From positions 5,924,964-5,988,963 of the forward strand of contig OZ218951.1 of assembly GCA_965112735.1 (NCBI GenBank): a stretch of 64,000 nt of DNA, given 5' to 3'. Position 1 is the stretch's first letter. Each line of letters starts with the position of its first letter. Below are positions 56,313 to 64,000 of this stretch, piece by piece. The stretch is from Phaeosaccion multiseriatum. Lineage: Eukaryota > Ochrophyta, other classes. The notes below the pieces were generated by a model. It had not been told where the DNA came from. It saw only the letters and a list, made by a program, of their open reading frames with translations, and searched no databases. A program made the position numbers and the translations under genes.

Positions 56313-57119
56313 TCACCTCAGTCCCTTCTCCTCCCCGTCCAGCTGTGCGAGGAAGGCGAGCATGAAGTGGTGGCGGCTCTCAGCCCTCTCTTTGCCCGCA
56401 TCGGTCTTCATGAGCCCCTTGAGGCGCAACAACTTGGAGTGGAAGTGGTCAACGCTTGACGGAAGAGAGCGTTGGTGGGCACCTCCAAAGGCAAAACAGC
56501 GAGCGATCCCCACTGCGCCAATGGCATCGAGGCGATCCGCATCCTGCACCACTGCCAGCTCCACACCAACATTTGGCAAACCATTCTCCTGCCCCCCCTC
56601 ATCCTCCTCCTCCTGTTCCCTCTCGCTGCTCTTGGCTTGTCTCCGCTTCATCTCCTGGGAAAAGCTCACACCATCGATGATGGCCAATATCCGCTCGCCC
56701 TCCGCCGCGGGAAGCCCAGCTTCACACAGCTGGCCCACTGCTGTCTGTAGCCTTCTGCTGCCCTCCTCCTCTCCAAAGTACTTGTGGTCGCCGACATCGT
56801 GCAGGAGTGCCGATATGTTGCACAGCCTTGTGCTTGTCGAATCCAGCCCGAGGGTCTCTGCCAAAGAGACTGCCGCCGCCGCCACCCTGAGTAGGTTGAG
56901 AGGACCAGGGTGCAAAGAGGCGTAGTAGTAGTTATGGGTTGGTTCCTTTAAATCTTCCTCTCTCTTCCTCCTCCTCCCTCCTCCTTCACTCCTTCTCCTT
57001 CGCTACTTCTCCGGACTCACCACGCACCTTGTCGCGTGATGAATATCGTGGGAGGCATCCATGTCCTTCATCTCACGTGCCGCAATCTCCTCTGCGAGCC
57101 CGACCAGGGAAGGGGCCAT
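56313..57119 (-). CDS. HD-domain metal-dependent phosphohydrolase (YedJ/YpgQ type)
   Basis: Two exons, 57119-57028 and 56886-56313, give 221 residues with matching phase. Metal-binding HD-superfamily motifs are in order: H of SHDIHH in exon 1 followed by ATRV across the splice, the HD pair in ALLHDVGDHKYF, and the distal Asp in VVQDADRLDAIGAVGIAR, which is diagnostic of the YedJ/YpgQ subgroup. That subgroup is thought to hydrolyse nucleotides or phosphorylated small molecules, with substrate unsettled. The length fits the family except for a Glu/Gln-rich insertion (REQEEEDEGGQEN) near residue 130. There is no targeting peptide. It converges with the lipase gene (289 bp between stops) and is the most telomere-proximal recognisable housekeeping-type gene, 2.5 kb from the telomere array. 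Confidence 0.9.
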
Positions 57120-57710
57120 AGCCGACAGAAAGAGGAGAGCGAGGGGGGGAGTAAAGGTCCTGATTTGAGAATCTGGAGCCCCAAAGTCTCACCGAAAAAC
57201 CATCTGGAAATGAAACTCCGAAAAGCCCAGATCCTTTCAGGAGGCACATTCAAAAACTGTTCACGGCGAGGGTTTCCGACCTTATTCCGAGAGGGTTTCC
57301 GAGACTGTATATGCATTGAGTCTGGGAGGGCCCAAAGTCTCACTCACCCTTACGTAAGGCAAAAAGAGGAGTTACCCCTAATATTAAGGGGTGTGTCGGT
57401 TCGGAGAGTTCACACCGGGGTTTATTACGCGATTGGCATTTGACTTGATTTAAGTATAGAAAAACGGCATGATGATTACGTAAGGCCCTAGGTCAATATC
57501 GATGTACTCGATTTCACATGTATCATTCGAATTTAAGATCACCTGTTTTTTTATCTCTAAAGTTTCTATATCCTTTGAGTTTCTGTCACTGTAGTTACTG
57601 GAGAGAAAGGGAGGACCTTTAGACGGGCTGCGTTTTACTTGACCAACTCTTTTTCTATTCTTACTTTAATCGATGTGCTGTGCGTCGTTCAGTCCACTCA
57701 ATTGTTCAAT
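57120..57710. other. Subtelomeric AT-richer DNA without a recognisable gene
   Basis: Base composition drops from GC-rich to about balanced. Several fragments recur in loose form (for example ccgaaaaaccatc and tccgaaaagcccag; gggtttccga twice near 57268 and 57292). A plus frame at 57036-57443 has no family features. This looks like the proximal edge of the subtelomere. Confidence 0.5.
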
Positions 57711-58205
57711 ATGGTGACCGAGACGAAGGACATCGCAAAGAAGATCACTGTGGAAAAGGGCGAGTTGAGTGAAATGCAGAGAATCATCACGGTGACAAAA
57801 GAGGAGTTGAGTGGCAAAATAACCGATGAGAGTGGTGAAATGAAGAGAAGCATCACTGGGGCAATGGAGGAGTTGAGTGTAATGCAGAGAAGTATCACGG
57901 CGACAAAGGAGGAGTTGAGTGGCAAAATAACCGATGAGAGTGGTGAAATGAAGAGAATCATCACTGGGGCAATGGAGGAGTTGAATGGCAAGATAACAGA
58001 AGAGAGTGCTGAAATGAAGAGAATCATCACTGCGGTGAAGGAGCAGCAAATTTCAGTATTGTCCACACAAATGGCATCCTTTAAGGACCTGCTATCGAAA
58101 AAGCCATCCTTGATCGCTATTTCAAATGCTGTAAGAGAGGTCGTGGGGCGTTCCGGGGCGGAGCAAGGCGATCCCCTCGACTTGGAAAGTGATGAAGGTT
58201 TCTAA
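57711..58205 (+). CDS. Short coiled-coil protein with internal 34-35-residue repeats
   Basis: This is a 164-residue frame from ATG 57711; the frame is open further upstream but without an ATG, and a splice acceptor (cgttcag) lies at about 57690. It contains about three copies of a unit reading roughly M-(Q/K)-R-(S/I)-IT, EELSGKITDESGEMKR, with Glu/Lys/Ile spacing of an amphipathic coiled coil. The C-terminus (MASFKDLLSKK, then an acidic end) is unique. No family is recognised; the pattern recalls tail-fibre or 'apolipoprotein-like' repeat helices, which is only a resemblance in composition. Codon use is AT-richer than in the genes to the left. It may belong to a subtelomeric gene family. Confidence 0.5.
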   Translation: MVTETKDIAKKITVEKGELSEMQRIITVTKEELSGKITDESGEMKRSITGAMEELSVMQRSITATKEELSGKITDESGEMKRIITGAMEELNGKITEESAEMKRIITAVKEQQISVLSTQMASFKDLLSKKPSLIAISNAVREVVGRSGAEQGDPLDLESDEGF

Positions 58206-58223
58206 CGTTGAAGAAAGAATTCC

Positions 58224-58586
58224 TCACCTTTTGCAGGAATACGGAGTGTAACAGCCTGCTGGACTCCAAGGGCCTCTCTGCGAGTAAGATATTGGACTTA
58301 ATCGAAGGAGACTCTTTCCAGGTCGTCGATCAACTAGAGACGTTTTGTACTGTGCACTCAGCTTCCCAAGCTTGTCGATGTCATGTGTCCCGGAAGATTC
58401 TTCAAAAGCAGCTTGTAATTTTTGCGCTGTCTCCCTCATGATCCTCGCCTTCTCTTCTGCAACTTTACGCTCATCCTCGATATGTTTCTTCTTCCCGGCG
58501 TGGCCTTGTTTGAGCGTAAGGATGTGGTCGATTGCGTCCGCCGTGGCGACTGTCTCCTGTAAAACTTCCTGTGCCTTCGACTCCAA
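58224..58586 (-). pseudogene. Coiled-coil coding remnant or 3' exon, no start codon
   Basis: The minus-strand frame has strong coiled-coil character (HIEDERKVAEEKARIMRETA; LQAAFEESSGTHDIDKLGKL) but no ATG before the helical part. It continues upstream (RPQSEKELSELESKAQEVLQ) to a frame change near 58620. It is either the last exon of a spliced gene or a decayed copy. It converges with the coiled-coil frame at 57711, 19 bp apart. Confidence 0.4.
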
Positions 58587-58622
58587 TTCAGACAGTTCTT
58601 TCTCCGATTGCGGTCTGGTACC

Positions 58623-58982
58623 GATTCTACCACTGGTCCCTCGTCCACAGAGTCCTGCTCAGATGTGAAGGAAGAGCGGGGGTAAAGGGAGCATGGTAGC
58701 TTTATGTGAGTGTACCAGAGGAAAAAGACCCTACAGATTCGATTGTTTCATCCCTTTCCTTCAACGCATCACCTGAAGAGAAGCTCTCTTGTCCCCAGAG
58801 GTATCATTTCTGGTTCCCTGCGTTCAATGATACGCTAGCGTTGTTATTCGTCGTCTGTAGATCTGTTACTATTGTGAAGTCTATGAACCATTCCTGGCCT
58901 CAAAATCCTCAGAACATACTGTCCGTTACAAAAGCTTCTCGGAAGGATTAGGAGGTGAAAACAAGGTGAGTCAGGTGGAAAA
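58623..58982. other. Transition into subtelomeric repeats
   Basis: This AT-richer unique sequence has one unremarkable 81-codon plus frame (58706-58951), with no family features. It abuts the repeat array directly. Confidence 0.45.
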
Positions 58983-59575
58983 CGCCCGAATATGGGGGAA
59001 AACGGACGTCTTTGACGCCCGAATATGGGGGGAAACATGCGTTTTGACTCCCGAATATGGGGGAAAACGGACGTCTTTGACGCCCGAATATGGGGGGAAA
59101 CATGCGTTTTGACTCCCGAATATGGGGGAAACATGCGTTTTGAGTCCCGAATATGGGGGGAAACGGACGTCTTTGACGCCCGAATATGGGGGAAAACGGA
59201 CGTCTTTGAGTCCCGAATATGGGGGGAAACATGCGTTTTGAGTCCCGAATATGGGGGGAAACGGACGTCTTTGACGCCCGAATATGGGGGAAAACGGACG
59301 TCTTTGACGCCCGAATATGGGGGGAAACATGCGTTTTGACTCCCGAATATGGGGGGAAACGGACGTCTTTGACGCCCGAATATGGGGGGAAACATGCGTT
59401 TTGAGTCCCGAATATGGGGGAAAACGGACGTCTTTGACGCCCGAATATGGGGGGAAACATGCGTTTTGACTCCCGAATATGGGGGAAAACGGACGTCTTT
59501 GACGCCCGAATATGGGGGAAAACGGACGTCTTTGACGCCCGAATATGGGGGGAAACATGCGTTTTGAGTCCCGAA
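58983..59575. repeat. Subtelomeric tandem array of two interleaved 31-33-bp unit types
   Basis: Eighteen head-to-tail units each start (c/g)(g/t)cccgaatatggggg. Type A (33 bp, 10 copies) continues with aacggacgtctttga. Type B (31-32 bp, 8 copies) continues with aacatgcgttttga. The order is A B A B B A A B A A B A B A B A A B. The two bases before cccgaat (cg, ct or gt) also vary in a pattern that partly follows the type of the preceding unit. The array ends in a partial unit (gtcccgaa) fused directly to the telomere repeats. All frames are open but this is repeat-driven. Confidence 0.95.
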
Positions 59576-62500
59576 GGTTAGGGTTAGGGTTAGGGTTAGG
59601 GTTAGGGTTAGGGTTAGGGTTAGGGTTAGGGTTAGGGTTAGGGTTAGGGTTAGGGTTAGGGTTAGGGTTAGGGTTAGGGTTAGGGTTAGGGTTAGGGTTA
59701 GGGTTAGGGTTAGGGTTAGGGTTAGGGTTAGGGTTAGGGTTAGGGTTAGGGTTAGGGTTAGGTTAGGGTTAGGGTTAGGGTTAGGGTTAGGGTTAGGGTT
59801 AGGGTTAGGGTTAGGGTTAGGGTTAGGGTTAGGGTTAGGGTTAGGGTTAGGGTTAGGGTTAGGGTTAGGGTTAGGGTTAGGGTTAGGGTTAGGGTTAGGG
59901 TTAGGGTTAGGGTTAGGGTTAGGGTTAGGGTTAGGGTTAGGGTTAGGGTTAGGGTTAGGGTTAGGGTTAGGGTTAGGGTTAGGGTTAGGGTTAGGGTTAG
60001 GGTTAGGGTTAGGGTTAGGGTTAGGGTTAGGGTTAGGGTTAGGGTTAGGGTTAGGGTTAGGGTTAGGGTTAGGGTTAGGGTTAGGGTTAGGGTTAGGGTT
60101 AGGGTTAGGGTTAGGGTTAGGGTTAGGGTTAGGGTTAGGGTTAGGGTTAGGGTTAGGGTTAGGGTTAGGGTTAGGGTTAGGGTTAGGGTTAGGGTTAGGG
60201 TTAGGGTTAGGGTTAGGGTTAGGGTTAGGGTTAGGGTTAGGGTTAGGGTTAGGGTTAGGGTTAGGGTTAGGGTTAGGGTTAGGGTTAGGGTTAGGGTTAG
60301 GGTTAGGGTTAGGGTTAGGGTTAGGGTTAGGGTTAGGGTTAGGGTTAGGGTTAGGGTTAGGGTTAGGGTTAGGGTTAGGGTTAGGGTTAGGGTTAGGGTT
60401 AGGGTTAGGGTTAGGGTTAGGGTTAGGGTTAGGGTTAGGGTTAGGGTTAGGGTTAGGGTTAGGGTTAGGGTTAGGGTTAGGGTTAGGGTTAGGGTTAGGG
60501 TTAGGGTTAGGGTTAGGGTTAGGGTTAGGGTTAGGGTTAGGGTTAGGGTTAGGGTTAGGGTTAGGGTTAGGGTTAGGGTTAGGGTTAGGGTTAGGGTTAG
60601 GGTTAGGGTTAGGGTTAGGGTTAGGGTTAGGGTTAGGGTTAGGGTTAGGGTTAGGGTTAGGGTTAGGGTTAGGGTTAGGGTTAGGGTTAGGGTTAGGGTT
60701 AGGGTTAGGGTTAGGGTTAGGGTTAGGGTTAGGGTTAGGGTTAGGGTTAGGGTTAGGGTTAGGGTTAGGGTTAGGGTTAGGGTTAGGGTTAGGGTTAGGG
60801 TTAGGGTTAGGGTTAGGGTTAGGGTTAGGGTTAGGGTTAGGGTTAGGGTTAGGGTTAGGGTTAGGGTTAGGGTTAGGGTTAGGGTTAGGGTTAGGGTTAG
60901 GGTTAGGGTTAGGGTTAGGGTTAGGGTTAGGGTTAGGGTTAGGGTTAGGGTTAGGGTTAGGGTTAGGGTTAGGGTTAGGGTTAGGGTTAGGGTTAGGGTT
61001 AGGGTTAGGGTTAGGGTTAGGGTTAGGGTTAGGGTTAGGGTTAGGGTTAGGGTTAGGGTTAGGGTTAGGGTTAGGGTTAGGGTTAGGGTTAGGGTTAGGG
61101 TTAGGGTTAGGGTTAGGGTTAGGGTTAGGGTTAGGGTTAGGGTTAGGGTTAGGGTTAGGGTTAGGGTTAGGGTTAGGGTTAGGGTTAGGGTTAGGGTTAG
61201 GGTTAGGGTTAGGGTTAGGGTTAGGGTTAGGGTTAGGGTTAGGGTTAGGGTTAGGGTTAGGGTTAGGGTTAGGGTTAGGGTTAGGGTTAGGGTTAGGGTT
61301 AGGGTTAGGGTTAGGGTTAGGGTTAGGGTTAGGGTTAGGGTTAGGGTTAGGGTTAGGGTTAGGGTTAGGGTTAGGGTTAGGGTTAGGGTTAGGGTTAGGG
61401 TTAGGGTTAGGGTTAGGGTTAGGGTTAGGGTTAGGGTTAGGGTTAGGGTTAGGGTTAGGGTTAGGGTTAGGGTTAGGGTTAGGGTTAGGGTTAGGGTTAG
61501 GGTTAGGGTTAGGGTTAGGGTTAGGGTTAGGGTTAGGGTTAGGGTTAGGGTTAGGGTTAGGGTTAGGGTTAGGGTTAGGGTTAGGGTTAGGGTTAGGGTT
61601 AGGGTTAGGGTTAGGGTTAGGGTTAGGGTTAGGGTTAGGGTTAGGGTTAGGGTTAGGGTTAGGGTTAGGGTTAGGGTTAGGGTTAGGGTTAGGGTTAGGG
61701 TTAGGGTTAGGGTTAGGGTTAGGGTTAGGGTTAGGGTTAGGGTTAGGGTTAGGGTTAGGGTTAGGGTTAGGGTTAGGGTTAGGGTTAGGGTTAGGGTTAG
61801 GGTTAGGGTTAGGGTTAGGGTTAGGGTTAGGGTTAGGGTTAGGGTTAGGGTTAGGGTTAGGGTTAGGGTTAGGGTTAGGGTTAGGGTTAGGGTTAGGGTT
61901 AGGGTTAGGGTTAGGGTTAGGGTTAGGGTTAGGGTTAGGGTTAGGGTTAGGGTTAGGGTTAGGGTTAGGGTTAGGGTTAGGGTTAGGGTTAGGGTTAGGG
62001 TTAGGGTTAGGGTTAGGGTTAGGGTTAGGGTTAGGGTTAGGGTTAGGGTTAGGGTTAGGGTTAGGGTTAGGGTTAGGGTTAGGGTTAGGGTTAGGGTTAG
62101 GGTTAGGGTTAGGGTTAGGGTTAGGGTTAGGGTTAGGGTTAGGGTTAGGGTTAGGGTTAGGGTTAGGGTTAGGGTTAGGGTTAGGGTTAGGGTTAGGGTT
62201 AGGGTTAGGGTTAGGGTTAGGGTTAGGGTTAGGGTTAGGGTTAGGGTTAGGGTTAGGGTTAGGGTTAGGGTTAGGGTTAGGGTTAGGGTTAGGGTTAGGG
62301 TTAGGGTTAGGGTTAGGGTTAGGGTTAGGGTTAGGGTTAGGGTTAGGGTTAGGGTTAGGGTTAGGGTTAGGGTTAGGGTTAGGGTTAGGGTTAGGGTTAG
62401 GGTTAGGGTTAGGGTTAGGGTTAGGGTTAGGGTTAGGGTTAGGGTTAGGGTTAGGGTTAGGGTTAGGGTTAGGGTTAGGGTTAGGGTTAGGGTTAGGGTT

Positions 62501-64000
62501 AGGGTTAGGGTTAGGGTTAGGGTTAGGGTTAGGGTTAGGGTTAGGGTTAGGGTTAGGGTTAGGGTTAGGGTTAGGGTTAGGGTTAGGGTTAGGGTTAGGG
62601 TTAGGGTTAGGGTTAGGGTTAGGGTTAGGGTTAGGGTTAGGGTTAGGGTTAGGGTTAGGGTTAGGGTTAGGGTTAGGGTTAGGGTTAGGGTTAGGGTTAG
62701 GGTTAGGGTTAGGGTTAGGGTTAGGGTTAGGGTTAGGGTTAGGGTTAGGGTTAGGGTTAGGGTTAGGGTTAGGGTTAGGGTTAGGGTTAGGGTTAGGGTT
62801 AGGGTTAGGGTTAGGGTTAGGGTTAGGGTTAGGGTTAGGGTTAGGGTTAGGGTTAGGGTTAGGGTTAGGGTTAGGGTTAGGGTTAGGGTTAGGGTTAGGG
62901 TTAGGGTTAGGGTTAGGGTTAGGGTTAGGGTTAGGGTTAGGGTTAGGGTTAGGGTTAGGGTTAGGGTTAGGGTTAGGGTTAGGGTTAGGGTTAGGGTTAG
63001 GGTTAGGGTTAGGGTTAGGGTTAGGGTTAGGGTTAGGGTTAGGGTTAGGGTTAGGGTTAGGGTTAGGGTTAGGGTTAGGGTTAGGGTTAGGGTTAGGGTT
63101 AGGGTTAGGGTTAGGGTTAGGGTTAGGGTTAGGGTTAGGGTTAGGGTTAGGGTTAGGGTTAGGGTTAGGGTTAGGGTTAGGGTTAGGGTTAGGGTTAGGG
63201 TTAGGGTTAGGGTTAGGGTTAGGGTTAGGGTTAGGGTTAGGGTTAGGGTTAGGGTTAGGGTTAGGGTTAGGGTTAGGGTTAGGGTTAGGGTTAGGGTTAG
63301 GGTTAGGGTTAGGGTTAGGGTTAGGGTTAGGGTTAGGGTTAGGGTTAGGGTTAGGGTTAGGGTTAGGGTTAGGGTTAGGGTTAGGGTTAGGGTTAGGGTT
63401 AGGGTTAGGGTTAGGGTTAGGGTTAGGGTTAGGGTTAGGGTTAGGGTTAGGGTTAGGGTTAGGGTTAGGGTTAGGGTTAGGGTTAGGGTTAGGGTTAGGG
63501 TTAGGGTTAGGGTTAGGGTTAGGGTTAGGGTTAGGGTTAGGGTTAGGGTTAGGGTTAGGGTTAGGGTTAGGGTTAGGGTTAGGGTTAGGGTTAGGGTTAG
63601 GGTTAGGGTTAGGGTTAGGGTTAGGGTTAGGGTTAGGGTTAGGGTTAGGGTTAGGGTTAGGGTTAGGGTTAGGGTTAGGGTTAGGGTTAGGGTTAGGGTT
63701 AGGGTTAGGGTTAGGGTTAGGGTTAGGGTTAGGGTTAGGGTTAGGGTTAGGGTTAGGGTTAGGGTTAGGGTTAGGGTTAGGGTTAGGGTTAGGGTTAGGG
63801 TTAGGGTTAGGGTTAGGGTTAGGGTTAGGGTTAGGGTTAGGGTTAGGGTTAGGGTTAGGGTTAGGGTTAGGGTTAGGGTTACCGTTAGGGTTAGGGTTAG
63901 GGTTAGGGTTAGGGTTAGGGTTAGGGTTAGGGTTAGGGTTAGGGTTAGGGTTAGGGTTAGGGTTAGGGTTAGGGTTAGGGTTAGGGTTAGGGTTAGGGTT
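59576..64000 (+). repeat. Telomere, (TTAGGG)n
   Basis: About 737 TTAGGG units (4.4 kb) run to the window edge. The G-rich strand reads 5'->3' towards the right, the orientation expected at a right chromosome end. Only two deviations were noticed: a unit lacking one G near 59760 (ggttaggttaggg) and one TTACCG unit near 63880. TTAGGG is the motif of vertebrates, fungi and many protists, stramenopiles included. Confidence 0.99.

Noticed and set aside
58844-59558. Long minus-strand frames reading FPPIFG/FPPYSG repeats
   Set aside because: All three frames of the subtelomeric repeat stay open on this strand, and there is no start, splice or family support.
58983-59575. CRISPR-like array of repeats and spacers
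   Set aside because: Both halves of every unit recur, so there are no unique spacers; it is eukaryotic subtelomeric DNA next to a telomere with no cas genes.
59545-59766. Open frame through the telomere (Leu-Gly repeat)
   Set aside because: TTAGGG has no stop codon in some frames; the frame is an artefact of the repeat.

Overview
The window is the right-hand end of a eukaryotic chromosome. Its last 4.4 kb is an almost pure TTAGGG telomere array, with the G-rich strand running 5'->3' outwards. About 0.6 kb of two-type subtelomeric repeat precedes it, and about 57 kb of compact, intron-rich, GC-rich gene space comes before that. Introns are mostly 70-450 bp with GT-AG ends; one GC-AG intron is inferred. 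At least two predicted proteins begin with a signal peptide whose cleavage region carries an aromatic residue of the ASAFAP type. That is the bipartite plastid-targeting signal of algae with secondary red plastids. Together these features suggest a photosynthetic stramenopile, possibly a eustigmatophyte of the Nannochloropsis/Microchloropsis type. The genus is an inference.

Layout from left to right. (1) 1-9.7 kb, minus: a giant protein (more than 2,700 residues, running off the left edge) with 23 Tudor/Agenet-like modules, 18 of them nearly identical tandem copies, followed by EF-hand-like segments. (2) 10.1-10.6 kb, plus: a small secreted or targeted protein with a conserved C-terminal GPIIIN-type motif. 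(3) 10.6-12.3 kb: no convincing gene. (4) 12.3-13.3 kb, minus: a four-helix membrane protein. (5) 13.7-18.3 kb, plus: a 12-exon gene whose reconstructed product joins a YqiA-like alpha/beta hydrolase, a CYTH (triphosphate tunnel) domain and the same GPIIIN-type tail, with a plastid signal. (6) 18.5-27.7 kb, minus: a complete USP7/UBP12-type deubiquitinase. (7) 29.2-37.8 kb, plus: ribosomal protein P0 without its acidic tail, plastid-type serine hydroxymethyltransferase (SHMT), and a roughly 2-kb segmental duplication of their junction. The duplication created a P0 3' fragment and a new alanine-rich gene carrying the SHMT targeting sequence. (8) 38.5-43.8 kb: two paralogous cytochrome P450 genes, head to head. 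(9) 44.1-48.7 kb, minus: a coiled-coil protein with long polyglycine tracts. (10) 49.3-56.0 kb, plus: a diacylglycerol-lipase-like membrane lipase. (11) 56.3-57.1 kb, minus: an HD-domain phosphohydrolase. (12) 57.1-59.0 kb: AT-richer subtelomeric sequence with short coiled-coil reading frames. (13) 59.0-64.0 kb: subtelomeric repeats and telomere.

There are no operons; neighbours are unrelated housekeeping or lipid, ubiquitin and one-carbon metabolism genes. Duplication is the main theme: the Tudor array, the P0-SHMT junction, the P450 pair, the shared GPIIIN tail and the telomere-proximal repeats. Exon boundaries were derived by hand from splice-site consensus, reading-frame phase and similarity to known families. 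They are good to a few bases where phases agree, and are flagged where they do not.
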